NCBI GenBank assembly: GCA_964372115.1
Contig: CAYJPN010000038.1
Location: forward strand, 1 to 46,297
Source: CG2-30-36-16 sp964372115
GTDB lineage: Bacteria > Bacteroidota > Ignavibacteria > Ignavibacteriales > Ignavibacteriaceae
Length of the DNA: 46,297 nt
Direction of reading: 5' to 3'
Shown: piece after piece, positions 27,739 to 37,539 of the stretch
How positions within the stretch are numbered: the first letter of the stretch is position 1
Layout: each line of letters opens with the position of its first letter
The notes under the pieces: model-generated
The model's input: only the letters and a program-made list of their open reading frames with translations
What the model was told of the DNA's origin: nothing
Databases searched by the model: none
Translations under genes and position numbers: made by a program

Positions 27739-30420
27739 ATGACAAAAATTTTATTTTTTTTGGTTTTTATTTTTTCCTGTGTTAGCATTCTTTCGCAGGG
27801 GTTCCAGGTTAAAGGTCAGGTTGCCGACGCGTCAACCAATCAGTTTCTTTCGGGCACGAATATTATTTTGATTTCGCAGCTCGATTCAACTACACGCGGA
27901 ACAGCCTCCGGGAATAACGGTAAGTTTGTTTTTGAGAAAGTACGCCCTTCTGTTTATCAAATAAATATTTCATTTGTAGGTTATAAAACTTACACCTATC
28001 AATTTTCATTAAAAACCGGCACAATCGATTTCGGAATTTTATACCTCTCCCCTTCCCCGATTCAGACAGAGGAAATTAAAATTATAGGGAAAATTAAACC
28101 GGTTGTATTAAAAAAAGACACTGTGGAGTATAACAGCGATGCGTTCAAAATTCGGATTGATGCCACTGCGGAAGATTTATTAAAAAAAATGCCGGGCATT
28201 GATATCAAGGGCTCATCCGTACTAACACAAGGGAAAGTAGTTAAAAAAGTTGTTGTGGACGGTAAACCATTTATTAGCGAAAACCCAAAGACGGTTCTAA
28301 AAAATATTCCGGCAGAAATGATTGAAAAAGTGCAGGTTTACAACGACAAAGACGATGCAGATAAAAATAGTTCCACCGAAGAAGTTGATCCGACGATAAA
28401 CCTCGTAACACGTAAAAAGTTTAGAGAGGGCACGTTCGGTAAATTTTCGGCAGGCATTGGAACAAATAAAAGATATACTCTTATGGGAAATTTAAATGTT
28501 ATGAAAGACTTCAGGCGGGTTTCGATTTCCGTCGATTTGAATAATATAAATTCATTTGTATTTGAGGGAACAAGTGTTGAAGATTTGGAAACTTTCACAG
28601 GGTCATTCGGCGGCACATTAAATAGAAAATCTCTTTCTGCATTTTATTCCGAGACGATTAGCGAGGACTTCAGTGTTTTATCGAATTTATCTGCCTCTAA
28701 ACAAGAACATCTGGCAACTTCGTCAAGAGATATATTGTACAACGAGTTTGATAATGGGCAGTTTTATAAAGAAACCAATGAAGAAGATTCTAAAAGAATT
28801 GATAATTCGTTTAAAACGAAATTCAGCTTTAATATTGATTCAAGTGCGGTTATTGTATTTACTCCTAAGGTTGGTTACGCAGAAAACAAAAGCGCTTCTG
28901 AAAATGGCGGGTTAACTTTTGATGGCAATACCTTAATTAATACAAGTAGCAGTAGAACCGCTTCTCAATTTTATTCCCGAACATTTGGGGGAGCATGTTT
29001 CTTTAGTAAAAAGTTTCAAAAGGAAGGGAGAAACTTCGTTGCTCTTGCTTCATTAAACAAAAATTATTCTAATACAAATGCAGACTTATCGGCTGAAAAT
29101 AGTTACTTCGAACAAACTACTTTTTCGAATACAGTTAATCAGAACAGCAATACTGTAAAAAGAAATATGACTCTTTATTCAATGTTGAAGTATATAGAGC
29201 CTATTGATTCGGCTATAAAATTAGAACTTGGTGTTGAACTTTTTTACGACCAAACAGAACAGAATAAAAGAAGTTATGATAGAATATCTGGAACTTTTGA
29301 AGATGCGTTTAGCAGTGTTTATACAAATAATAATTTAAGTAATTATTTTAACGCGGGTATAATTGTAAATACAGAACATTTTTCTCTAAACGCCAAAATA
29401 AGTAACGCAATAAATGTAATAAATTATAATCAAACAGTGCCGAAAATATCAAATGTGAACAAAGAATTTAACTCATTACGTTTTACGGTTCGTTATTCAC
29501 ATCACCTGAGCGCGCATAGTAATTTTGATATACTAATTAATTCGCGTGAGAAGATACCCAACGCATATTTGCTCGAATATGAGGTAGATAATTCCAACTC
29601 ACTAAAACTTACAACCGGCAACCCTGCCTTAGAACCGATAAAAAATAATAATATTTCCTTCATTTATTTGTCTAAGGATATAGAAAACTTTTCGTCATTA
29701 CGAGTTGCGTTAGATTTAGGTATGAGTCCAAATTATCTCGGGACAAATTATTTTTATGCACAAAGCGACACAACAATACTTCATAATGTTTTTTTAAAAA
29801 AAGGCACCAGTATATCCTTCCCTGATAATGTCGGGGAATATTATAATGTACGCGGTTTTATAATTTATTCCCTGCCCGTTGATTGGCTGAGTTCTAAAAT
29901 TACTACTGGAATTAATTCTTCATACTCAAAAACGCCCGTAATTATTAACAATAATAAATCAGAAACGGAGTTTAGTTCAATATCAGGCAACTACGAAATA
30001 CATAGCAGTTTAAGCAGCTATATTGATTTTAGTTTCGGCGGAGATTCTGAATTTCGGATGAGAAAACAAAACGGTTTGTTAAAAAATGATAATGAGTTTA
30101 GTCAATCAACTTTTATTACTCTTTACTTAACTATTTGGAGCAATTTAAATTTATCGACAAGCATCAATTACAATTACTCAAACTCTCTTCCCGATGATGA
30201 TAAGAATGTTTATTTTATCAATGCCGGTTTAGGATATAAGTTTTTAAAAGACAAAAGTTTGAGCTTAAACTTTTCCGTCAATGACTTATTAAATCAAAAT
30301 AAAAACATCAAAAGAAATATTAATGAGTTGTATACCGAAAATTACACTTCTAATAAGCTTGGAAGATATTTTCTACTCACACTCAGCTATAGCTTGAAGA
30401 TTTTTCCAAATCTGAAATAA
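27739..30420 (+). CDS. outer-membrane beta-barrel protein, paralogue of the preceding gene
   Basis: 893 residues: signal peptide (MTKILFFLVFIFSCVSILS), CarboxypepD_reg-like domain (FQVKGQVADASTNQFLSGTNI), plug-like region (DLLKKMPGIDIKG, VVVDGKPFISENPKTVLKNIPAEMI), then a beta-barrel. It matches the upstream gene along the whole length, including the end (NLGRYF/Y-L-S), but lacks the Gly/Arg-rich loop. A GGGAAG ribosome-binding site lies just before the ATG. The 109-bp gap from its neighbour has no terminator, so the pair may be cotranscribed. Confidence 0.85.
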   Translation: MTKILFFLVFIFSCVSILSQGFQVKGQVADASTNQFLSGTNIILISQLDSTTRGTASGNNGKFVFEKVRPSVYQINISFVGYKTYTYQFSLKTGTIDFGILYLSPSPIQTEEIKIIGKIKPVVLKKDTVEYNSDAFKIRIDATAEDLLKKMPGIDIKGSSVLTQGKVVKKVVVDGKPFISENPKTVLKNIPAEMIEKVQVYNDKDDADKNSSTEEVDPTINLVTRKKFREGTFGKFSAGIGTNKRYTLMGNLNVMKDFRRVSISVDLNNINSFVFEGTSVEDLETFTGSFGGTLNRKSLSAFYSETISEDFSVLSNLSASKQEHLATSSRDILYNEFDNGQFYKETNEEDSKRIDNSFKTKFSFNIDSSAVIVFTPKVGYAENKSASENGGLTFDGNTLINTSSSRTASQFYSRTFGGACFFSKKFQKEGRNFVALASLNKNYSNTNADLSAENSYFEQTTFSNTVNQNSNTVKRNMTLYSMLKYIEPIDSAIKLELGVELFYDQTEQNKRSYDRISGTFEDAFSSVYTNNNLSNYFNAGIIVNTEHFSLNAKISNAINVINYNQTVPKISNVNKEFNSLRFTVRYSHHLSAHSNFDILINSREKIPNAYLLEYEVDNSNSLKLTTGNPALEPIKNNNISFIYLSKDIENFSSLRVALDLGMSPNYLGTNYFYAQSDTTILHNVFLKKGTSISFPDNVGEYYNVRGFIIYSLPVDWLSSKITTGINSSYSKTPVIINNNKSETEFSSISGNYEIHSSLSSYIDFSFGGDSEFRMRKQNGLLKNDNEFSQSTFITLYLTIWSNLNLSTSINYNYSNSLPDDDKNVYFINAGLGYKFLKDKSLSLNFSVNDLLNQNKNIKRNINELYTENYTSNKLGRYFLLTLSYSLKIFPNLK

Positions 30421-30587
30421 TCGACTGATAAAATACAAAATTTATATCCCTCAATATTTATACATTAAATCTCACCGATTATCCTTTCGCTCCAACTTAT
30501 TTACTCATCATAATTTCTTTAAATATTAATTGACAACTTAACATGAAGGAAGTATAATTAGATATCAAATTTTCATGGAGTTTCAAA

Positions 30588-31460
30588 ATGGAAAATATAC
30601 AAGAAAAAAATGCTTCCAAAACAAATGGATTTGTTGTTATAGTGATTTCATTTTTATTGACAGCGGTGAATGTTTTTTTATTTATAAATTTCATTGCCAC
30701 CAAAATTCCACTGTTTCTTATTTTATTTATCATCCTTTTTATTATCATCATAATCACATTAACCGGGTTAATCATTGTGCAGCCGAATGAGTCGCGCGTA
30801 CTTGTTTTCTTCGGTAAATATGTTGGTACGGTTCGCACCTCAGGCTTTTGGTGGGTAAATCCATTTACTTCAAAAGAGCAAATAACGCTGCGCATAAGAA
30901 ATTTTAACAGCGAAAAAATAAAAGTAAACGATTTAAATGGTAACCCTATAGAAATAGGCGCTGTAGTTGTTTGGAAGGTTATCGATTCGGCAAAAGCTGT
31001 TTTTGATGTTGAACATTATGAACAGTTTGTAGCCATTCAGAGCGAAACCGCAATTCGTTCACTCGCTTCGGAATATGCTTACGATGAATCTGAAAACACT
31101 AAATACTCATTACGGGGCAGTCCGCAGGAAGTTTCAGCGAGTCTGCAAAAGCAGGTACAACAGCGCTTAGACATATCAGGCGTTGACGTTATTGAGGCGC
31201 GAATTAGTCATCTTGCTTACGCACCTGAAATAGCGCATGTTATGCTGCGCCGCCAGCAAGCTGAGGCAGTTGTTGCAGCACGACATAAAATTGTTGAAGG
31301 AGCAGTAAGCATGGTTGAAATGGCTTTAAAATCTTTGAACGAGCAAAATATTGTTCAGCTTACCGAAGATAGAAAAGCAATAATGGTGAATAATCTTTTA
31401 GTTGCTCTTGTTTCCGAAAGTGAAGCGCAGCCGGTTATAAACACAAGCTTAAACCAATAA
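30588..31460 (+). CDS. SPFH/band 7 domain membrane protein
   Basis: Two hydrophobic segments (about 14-38 and 42-63) precede an SPFH domain beginning LIIVQPNESRVLVFFGKYVGTVRTSGFWWVNPF and continuing through the VWKVIDSAKAVFDV segment. Helical C-terminal residues (RRQQAEAVVAARHKIVEGAVSMVEMAL) would form the oligomerising coil. It belongs with slipin/stomatin-type proteins that build membrane microdomains. No adjacent NfeD gene is present, which is the usual partner of bacterial slipins. A GGAG site precedes the ATG. Confidence 0.9.
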   Translation: MENIQEKNASKTNGFVVIVISFLLTAVNVFLFINFIATKIPLFLILFIILFIIIIITLTGLIIVQPNESRVLVFFGKYVGTVRTSGFWWVNPFTSKEQITLRIRNFNSEKIKVNDLNGNPIEIGAVVVWKVIDSAKAVFDVEHYEQFVAIQSETAIRSLASEYAYDESENTKYSLRGSPQEVSASLQKQVQQRLDISGVDVIEARISHLAYAPEIAHVMLRRQQAEAVVAARHKIVEGAVSMVEMALKSLNEQNIVQLTEDRKAIMVNNLLVALVSESEAQPVINTSLNQ

Positions 31461-31529
31461 ATTTAAATCGATGCTGCGCTGCGAATTTTTAATTTATTTA
31501 CTTAAATTATTTTTTTTAATGATGGTATT

Positions 31530-32396
31530 ATGAAAATTATTTTTCCGATTGCTGCGATTTTTTCATTGCTAATAATGTCCTGCGCCTCTTCCGGTAATTT
31601 TAAAATCGGTTCAATTCCGACTTCCTTAAATTTTGAGCCGGATATAAATTTAAAGGAGAAATATAATTCTTTTATTGAATCAGAATATATCACCATAGAA
31701 AAAGATAGTATTAAAATTGCCGGTTATCCAACTCACAATAATAAGATGGTGGAAGACCTCATCGATAAAACGGTTTTACCAAATCTTGATGCATTGAAAA
31801 AACTTCCAAAAAATAAGATTGTTAGTGAATTAGCGATACTTACATTTAATGTTTATCAAGAATATATTGGAAAAAGTTTTTACCGTTGGGGAGGCGATAT
31901 TATGGATTTGGATGATCCGCAAAATGAAAGTATTAGATTTACAAAAAGTTATGGACTTGATTGTTCCGGTTTTACAACAGCCGGCTACGAACTTGCTGTA
32001 TTTTTTAATCTTCTTTCTCCGGAGGATGCTTTGTTCTCCTCAAAAGGTTTTGCGGAATATTGCCGTTTGAATAATTTGAAAGATTCAGGCGGTAGAAATA
32101 ATACATCTAATAATTTTAGAGTTGATACAAAAGAACTTGCTTTTCTTGGTAATGAAATTTATAAAATTGAACGAAACGGTTCGCTTGATGATGATCAATT
32201 AAAGCAACTCAAGGCAGGTGATATTATGGGTAAAAATGGTCACTTCGGTATAATTGTTGAGATTGATGACGAACTGTATTATCTGGAATCGGGTGGATGG
32301 GTACTTTCTAAAAATGACCAGAAACCGGTTCCGATTAAAGAAGCAGCAGCAGAATTTGCTAAATATGGTCCTATTTATATTAGGCGATGCTTGTGA
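31530..32396 (+). CDS. lipoprotein with NlpC/P60-like cysteine hydrolase domain
   Basis: A 17-residue signal with lipobox (LLIMSC, Cys18) predicts a lipid-anchored periplasmic protein. The catalytic domain has FYRWGGD, then GLDCSGFTT with nucleophile Cys145, and AGDIMGKNGHFGIIVEI with His238, the order of a peptidoglycan endopeptidase of the NlpC/P60 family. An insertion of about 60 residues separates Cys and His. The likely role is cutting cell-wall peptides; an amidase on another substrate is possible. Confidence 0.8.
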   Translation: MKIIFPIAAIFSLLIMSCASSGNFKIGSIPTSLNFEPDINLKEKYNSFIESEYITIEKDSIKIAGYPTHNNKMVEDLIDKTVLPNLDALKKLPKNKIVSELAILTFNVYQEYIGKSFYRWGGDIMDLDDPQNESIRFTKSYGLDCSGFTTAGYELAVFFNLLSPEDALFSSKGFAEYCRLNNLKDSGGRNNTSNNFRVDTKELAFLGNEIYKIERNGSLDDDQLKQLKAGDIMGKNGHFGIIVEIDDELYYLESGGWVLSKNDQKPVPIKEAAAEFAKYGPIYIRRCL

Positions 32397-32513
32397 TCAA
32401 CTAATTAATATTTATAATATTCCGCACAATATTTATCTACTTATTGTATCGATTTTTGGTACCCCAAAACAGAACTGTTTTTTACACCGGCTATTTAAGT
32501 GATTACCATTTTT

Positions 32514-32687
32514 TTATTTAGCCACATGAAAAAAAACACCGAGATAATATGGCCAAATAAAAATTGCAAGTAATCCTTTAAAAAAAGTTAGCTGTAAATA
32601 TCCAATTGAAAAAAGCCATCCGGCTATCCAGAAAATTCCCGCAAAACCGGATTGATCTATCTTTATTTTATTAGTCCTGTTTTCCAT
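32514..32687 (-). CDS. small membrane protein, 57 residues
   Basis: A 58-codon frame starting MENRTNKIKIDQSGFAG with a good AGGATAA ribosome-binding site. Two hydrophobic segments follow: GIFWIAGWLFSIGYLQL and LLAIFIWPYYLGVFFHV, ending in AK. The pattern WIAGWLF-x-IGY with IWPYYLG is familiar from many uncharacterised bacterial mini membrane proteins. It lies between the NlpC/P60-like gene and the C69 peptidase, on the opposite strand. Function is unknown. Confidence 0.75.
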   Translation of the reverse strand: MENRTNKIKIDQSGFAGIFWIAGWLFSIGYLQLTFFKGLLAIFIWPYYLGVFFHVAK

Positions 32688-32873
32688 AAAATTATCCTAT
32701 CGTATTTTAGTGATAAAAAAAATAAAAATAATTGTGTGTAAAAATAATTCATTTTTCTCATCTTTGTACAAGAAAGTTAATATTTTTTAAACATTACATT
32801 TTTATTTTTTCCCGGTTCACCAATTTTCTTAATTTTGTTTTCAGTTCTTTCAAAGAAATAATATAGGATTATT
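32688..32873. other. divergent intergenic region
   Basis: AT-rich spacer between the minus-strand small membrane protein and the plus-strand dipeptidase; both genes must start here. A TAATTTTG word at about 32835-32842 matches the Bacteroidota -7 box TAnnTTTG, but no good upstream element pairs with it. TAGGATTATT just before the peptidase ATG is its ribosome-binding site. Confidence 0.3.
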
Positions 32874-34673
32874 ATGATAAAATTATTCCTTTCAATAATT
32901 GCGGTTATCTTTATACAGTTTTCGTCCGTTGCCTGCACAAATTTTATAGTCAGCAAAGGAGCATCTGCCGATGGCTCTACGATGATAACATACACAGCCG
33001 ACTCATTTTGGATGTACGGTGAATTGTACCATTATCCTGCGGCAAAATATCCTGCAGGTACCTGGCGTGATATTCATGAATGGGATACCGGAAAATTTCT
33101 CGGTAAAATTATTGAAGCAAGCGAAACATATAATGTCGTGGGTAATATGAATGAGCATCAGGTAGTAATAGGCGAAACTACATTTGGCGGACGTGGAGAA
33201 TTAGTTAACAACGAAGGAATAATTGACTACGGTAGTTTGATTTATATAGCGTTGCAGCGTTCCAAAACCGCTCGCGAGGCAATAAAAATAATGACCGATC
33301 TTGTTGCCGAGTACGGTTATTACAGCTCAGGCGAATCGTTTTCAATCGGTGACGCAAATGAAGTTTGGATTATGGAAATGGTTGGGAAAGGCGCAGGGAA
33401 TAAAGGAGCTGTGTGGGTTGCGGTAAAAATACCAGATGGCTATGTTAGCGCACATGCAAACCAGGCACGTATAACAACATTTCTATTGGATGATCCTGAT
33501 AACTGCAAGTACGCGCCTGATGTAATTACTTTTGCACGGGAGAAAGGATATTTTGAAGGTAAAGATTCCGATTTTAACTTCAGTGATGCTTATGCCCCGC
33601 TCACCTTTGGAGGTATAAGATTTTGTGATGCGCGTGTTTGGTCTTTGTTCAGCAGATGTAATTCTTCAATGGAGAAATATATATCTTATATAAAAGGTGA
33701 AGACTCTGAAAGGCTCCCTTTATACATCAAGCCTGATAAAAAACTTTCGGTTCAGGATGTGATGGGATTGATGAGAGATCATTATGAGGGAACAGATCTC
33801 GATATGAGGAAAGGAATTGCCGCAGAGCCTTACAGCATGCCGTACCGCTGGCGACCATTAGTATGGAATTATAACGGTGAGAATTATTTCCACGAACGTC
33901 CGATTTCAACTCCTCAAACCGGGTTTTCATTTGTAAGCCAATCGCGCTCCTGGATGCCCGATGAAGTAGGAGGTATTTTTTGGTTTGGTGTTGATGATTC
34001 ATACATGACTGTTTATACGCCGTTTTATTCCTCAATGGTAAAAGCGCCATTCAACTTTGCTCAGGGTCGTGCTTCTTTTTCGAAGTTTAGCTGGGACTCA
34101 GCGTTTTGGGTTTTTAATTTTGTAAGCAACTATGTTTATCCCCGTTATAATGTAATGATAGATGATGTTAAAAAAGTACAGTCGGAGCTTGAGGGTTTAT
34201 ATTTCGCCCGACAAAAAGATGTTGAAGAGAAGGCGCTTCAGCTTTCCAAAATATCCAAATTTGAGGCAGCCGAGTTTTTAAATAAATATTCGGATGAAAT
34301 GGCATCGTTAACAATTTCAAAATGGAAACAACTTAGTGAAAAGCTCATCGTAAAATATATGGATGGCATATCGAAAGACGATTCCTTTAGACCGGTAAAT
34401 ATTGGTTACCCAGAAGCATTCAGAAAATTAATGGTAGAATCGGATGGCGACAAAATAAAAATGAAAAGGCTGCCGGTTGAAATTGAAAGAGAATTTAAGC
34501 AGGATGTTTTGAACGGTGAAAAGTTTTTGACTGAAAAAGAATATAACAAAGCAAAATCATCATTCGAAAAAGCGCTTGAATTAAAACCTAAAGACGAAAT
34601 GTTGAAAGCGAAAATTCAAAACCTTGAAGAAATTATAAAAAGAATTGATGAACTGCATAAAAGCTTGTTTTGA
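32874..34673 (+). CDS. secreted C69-family dipeptidase with C-terminal helical repeat
   Basis: The signal peptide ends at residue 20 and the next residue, Cys21 in ACTNFIVSKGASADGS, is the N-terminal nucleophile of peptidase family C69 (PepD-like, NTN hydrolase fold). Family segments GEDFSIGDANEVWIMEMVG-like (SFSIGDANEVWIMEMVG) and YVSAHANQARI are present. The last 60 residues (EFKQDVLNGEKFLTEKEYNKAKSSFEKALELKP) look like a TPR. At 599 residues it is longer than E. coli PepD because of this tail. It probably degrades peptides outside the inner membrane. Confidence 0.87.
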   Translation: MIKLFLSIIAVIFIQFSSVACTNFIVSKGASADGSTMITYTADSFWMYGELYHYPAAKYPAGTWRDIHEWDTGKFLGKIIEASETYNVVGNMNEHQVVIGETTFGGRGELVNNEGIIDYGSLIYIALQRSKTAREAIKIMTDLVAEYGYYSSGESFSIGDANEVWIMEMVGKGAGNKGAVWVAVKIPDGYVSAHANQARITTFLLDDPDNCKYAPDVITFAREKGYFEGKDSDFNFSDAYAPLTFGGIRFCDARVWSLFSRCNSSMEKYISYIKGEDSERLPLYIKPDKKLSVQDVMGLMRDHYEGTDLDMRKGIAAEPYSMPYRWRPLVWNYNGENYFHERPISTPQTGFSFVSQSRSWMPDEVGGIFWFGVDDSYMTVYTPFYSSMVKAPFNFAQGRASFSKFSWDSAFWVFNFVSNYVYPRYNVMIDDVKKVQSELEGLYFARQKDVEEKALQLSKISKFEAAEFLNKYSDEMASLTISKWKQLSEKLIVKYMDGISKDDSFRPVNIGYPEAFRKLMVESDGDKIKMKRLPVEIEREFKQDVLNGEKFLTEKEYNKAKSSFEKALELKPKDEMLKAKIQNLEEIIKRIDELHKSLF

Positions 34674-34689
34674 TTGGTTTTTTTAAAAT

Positions 34690-34718
34690 GCAGGGAACGC
34701 AATGTTTGCGTTCCCTGC
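34690..34718. terminator. bidirectional terminator
   Basis: A 13-bp perfect stem (GCAGGGAACGCAA with TTGCGTTCCCTGC) around a 3-nt loop, flanked by runs of A before and after. It lies between the C69 peptidase end and the convergent T9SS protein end and can stop both transcripts. Confidence 0.85.
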
Positions 34719-34737
34719 AAAAATATTTCTTAAAATA

Positions 34738-35835
34738 TTATTTTGTTAACAACATTTTTCTAACTGAGTTGAACGAACCGGTTTCTAATTTATAAAAATA
34801 TAAACCGCTGTTTAACTCTTTCGCGTCAAACGTAATTGAATGTTCCCCCGCCGGTTTAATACCGCTTACAAGCGTTTTAATTTCCTGTCCGAGCACATTA
34901 AATACTTTTAAAGAAACATTTGCCGCTTCCGGTAGAGAAAATTTTATTGTAGTTGACGGATTAAAAGGGTTTGGATAATTCTGCTCAAGGGAATAAACAG
35001 AAGGCGTATTGTTTACTTCAACTTCAACAACATCACTATATTTGTAGGCGCCGTCATTGTCAATTTGTTTTAAGCGGTAAGAGTATTTACCATTTTTAAC
35101 TGTGTTATCGGTGTAGCTATAATTTTTTGTTGAGTTACTGTTTCCGCTGCCTGCAATAAAACCAATTTTACTCCAGCTGCCCTCAGAACGCTGAACCTCA
35201 AAGCCATAATTATTTTGCTCGGTTGTTGTTTTCCAATTGAGAAGAATTGAATTGTTAATAAACTTAGCTGTAAATGAAGAAAGTTCAACAGGAAAAGCTG
35301 CATCGGTGGTAAATGTAGCTATAAAATTCGAAGTTCCGTTATTGTCAAATTTCCACTCATTAGGGCTTGTACCATAGACTTGAATATACACTTCCAATTT
35401 ATAGGTTTTCCCTGCGGTGAGGCTACTAACATCGATTGAGGTTGAGGAAGATTTACCCCATCTTTGATTGCCGCCTCCATAATCTTCTATAAATCCGCCA
35501 ACGATTTGAGTAAAGCTACCTCCGCCAGTACCGTTCTCATAAACCCGATAATACATTTGAGCTTGTTGAACATCACTTCCACTATTCTTGAAGGTTTTAA
35601 CATCCCAATAACTTATTGCTAAAGTTTGTGAACTGGATGTAAAATTACCAAGATTACTTCCATTAAAATACCCATCACCACTGACAGTTCCATTATTGTA
35701 AATTCTATACGAAGTCCCTGTGCCATTAAAGTCAATACCAATCCAACTTCGATCAGAATCATAGAAACCCCAATCCGCTAACACCGTAACAGAACAAATA
35801 ATGATTAAAAAGGCAGTCTGTAATAATTTATTCAC
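34738..35835 (-). CDS. secreted protein with T9SS sorting domain
   Basis: 365 residues: signal peptide (MNKLLQTAFLIIICSVTVLA), an unrecognised Gly/Asn/Ser-rich beta domain (about 21-185), a fibronectin-III-like segment opening FPVELSSFTAKFINNSILLNWKTTTEQNNYGFEVQRS, and a T9SS sorting domain from NYPNPFNPSTTIKFSL to the end (ending VRKMLLTK). Predicted to be exported and anchored or released by T9SS. What the N-terminal domain binds is unknown. Confidence 0.8.
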   Translation of the reverse strand: MNKLLQTAFLIIICSVTVLADWGFYDSDRSWIGIDFNGTGTSYRIYNNGTVSGDGYFNGSNLGNFTSSSQTLAISYWDVKTFKNSGSDVQQAQMYYRVYENGTGGGSFTQIVGGFIEDYGGGNQRWGKSSSTSIDVSSLTAGKTYKLEVYIQVYGTSPNEWKFDNNGTSNFIATFTTDAAFPVELSSFTAKFINNSILLNWKTTTEQNNYGFEVQRSEGSWSKIGFIAGSGNSNSTKNYSYTDNTVKNGKYSYRLKQIDNDGAYKYSDVVEVEVNNTPSVYSLEQNYPNPFNPSTTIKFSLPEAANVSLKVFNVLGQEIKTLVSGIKPAGEHSITFDAKELNSGLYFYKLETGSFNSVRKMLLTK

Positions 35836-35962
35836 TTTTCACTCCTTCTAAGTGTTTTTATTCATAATAAACCGTTTGAAAATAAATATTTTATAATCTT
35901 CACGCAATAGATAATTGCTAACAAAATTAAAAATCTACTTAACCGGTTAAGTAACTTTAATA

Positions 35963-36952
35963 CTATTTTATGTACATCATCTTCTGTTTATAAACTTTAC
36001 CGCCGGTATTTAATATAGCAAAATAAACACCTGAAGCAAGTGTACCGGGATTAAAATTTTCTTCATAATCTCCGGGTGAAAGCGCTTCATCAATTAGCTT
36101 CGCTACTTCCCTTCCAAGTACATCGTAAATTTTTAATGATGTGTTTAGCGCCGGGTTGTGGTTTTGGGTTTTCGAAGCCGACAACACTGTAAATTTAATT
36201 TTCGTTGATGGATTGAACGGATTGGGGTAGTTATTACAAAGAATATTACCAGAAGGAGTTTGTTTAATGTAATCATCAATATTTACAATGTTACCGTATT
36301 GTTTCCCATTAATTATAGCCCCGATGCAAAAACTTGATGGTGATTCCATGCGATATGAATAAATACCAAATTTTTCTATTATAATTTCTCCCCAAAAAAT
36401 TCGGGATATTTCGAAATTCCGACTGATAACTGTATCTCCATTTATTTGAACCCAATTCGTGTCCTTTACATGTACTTTTTTCTCACTCGGGAAAAAACCA
36501 AATGCATTCGGATAATGAAATGAATACTTATAGGTGGTGTACTCTGACCAAAATGGATTTTCCATACTATCTACAGGGAGTTCTTCTGAGTAATCTCCGT
36601 TTTTATTTACATCTTCAAAATCCAGCATAAATGTTACACCGCTTCTTGTGGTATCATTACGTTCCCAGGCAACAAAATTTATTGTAGGTGGATAATCAGC
36701 ATAATAGATTTTTTTGAAGTAGCGCTTCCCATTAATTGTACTATCTTGAATAACTTTTGTTACTCTGTAAAAATTTGATTGCGGGTAATAGTACTGCCAG
36801 ACATTACCAACTTGTAGTGGATTATATTCTCTTCTCTGGCTGTAATATCTTTGTATGAATTCTTCTGATACTTCGTTTACATATCCTATATTAATTTGAG
36901 CATAACAGATACTGCTTAAAAAGAATAATACAAATATGTTTAATATTTTCAT
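35963..36952 (-). CDS. secreted protein with T9SS sorting domain
   Basis: 329 residues: signal peptide (MKILNIFVLFFLSSICYA), then an unrecognised domain that opens NPLQVGNVWQYYYPQ, like the T9SS protein ending at 21294, and a C-terminal sorting domain from NYPNPFNPSTKIKFTV on, slightly longer than usual because of an SASKTQNHNPALN insertion. Function unknown. It is the last gene of core character before the accessory island. Confidence 0.78.
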   Translation of the reverse strand: MKILNIFVLFFLSSICYAQINIGYVNEVSEEFIQRYYSQRREYNPLQVGNVWQYYYPQSNFYRVTKVIQDSTINGKRYFKKIYYADYPPTINFVAWERNDTTRSGVTFMLDFEDVNKNGDYSEELPVDSMENPFWSEYTTYKYSFHYPNAFGFFPSEKKVHVKDTNWVQINGDTVISRNFEISRIFWGEIIIEKFGIYSYRMESPSSFCIGAIINGKQYGNIVNIDDYIKQTPSGNILCNNYPNPFNPSTKIKFTVLSASKTQNHNPALNTSLKIYDVLGREVAKLIDEALSPGDYEENFNPGTLASGVYFAILNTGGKVYKQKMMYIK

Positions 36953-37016
36953 GCTGGATTCTAATCTTAAATTTCAAAAAAATATTTAGAGAACAAGATT
37001 GATACTCTTCCCCTTT

Positions 37017-37184
37017 TTATGACCAATTTACTTCATGAGTAGCATCTTCTAAAACTACTTTCATAAAATAACAAGGCTTAAGTAAGGCTTCCTCTTTAAA
37101 ATCTTCCAGGTATTCATTTGCCTGCGGCAGTTTATTATTAATTTCGCGCCAAATATCACTTTTTCTAATTTTCTTATGTGAATT
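37017..37184 (-). pseudogene. remnant of an unidentified gene (55 codons, no start)
   Basis: Read on the minus strand, an open frame of 55 codons follows a TGA and ends at TAA (37019). It has protein-like composition, including KKIRKSDIWREI and then LPQANEYLEDFKEEALLKP, but no ATG near its beginning. It is best explained as the C-terminal scrap of a gene whose front has been lost. I do not recognise the family. Confidence 0.35.
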
Positions 37185-37253
37185 TCATTTTATAAAAATT
37201 TATACCGCTTACATTTTAGTGGATTATTACCGGTTATAGCAAATTCAAATAAA

Positions 37254-37539
37254 ATAAAACGGCATTTACTTTCACTAACACCCGCATAAAAATCGCCGAG
37301 TTATCTTTTTCTCTCTAATTGCATTTTTTGGCAATTTTATCATTTTGTTGACGTCAACAAAATGCTATTTCGGTTCATTTTCAACATTTTACTTTTCCCG
37401 CGTAATAAGGCAAAAGAGCTTTAGTTTTTAATACTAAAATTTTTTGGCATGAAATTACGTTTTTGCTTTTGCAAGATAACACTTTTATGGATTTTATATA
37501 AATGCTGGATTTAGTAGGAGAAATCGGCTTAGTCCCTGC
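37254..37539. repeat. mosaic direct repeat, copy 1 (fragments of res, dinD, mod)
   Basis: This 286-bp stretch is repeated at 39570-39854 with only scattered differences. Read on the minus strand its parts match pieces of the restriction locus at 41.7-46.3 kb in the same order. First comes a decayed mod segment (KALLPYYAGKVKC, at about 37387-37425). Next is a DinD-like segment around the palindrome at 37341-37364 (FVDVNKMIK). Last is a res C-terminal segment (LGDFYA...CRFI, 37254-37305). None of the parts is functional. The right-hand 115 bp would correspond to the region upstream of mod. Confidence 0.8.

Noticed and set aside
30497..30895. Minus-strand frame of 132 codons opposite the SPFH gene
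   Set aside because: Antisense shadow of the hydrophobic N-terminus of the SPFH protein.
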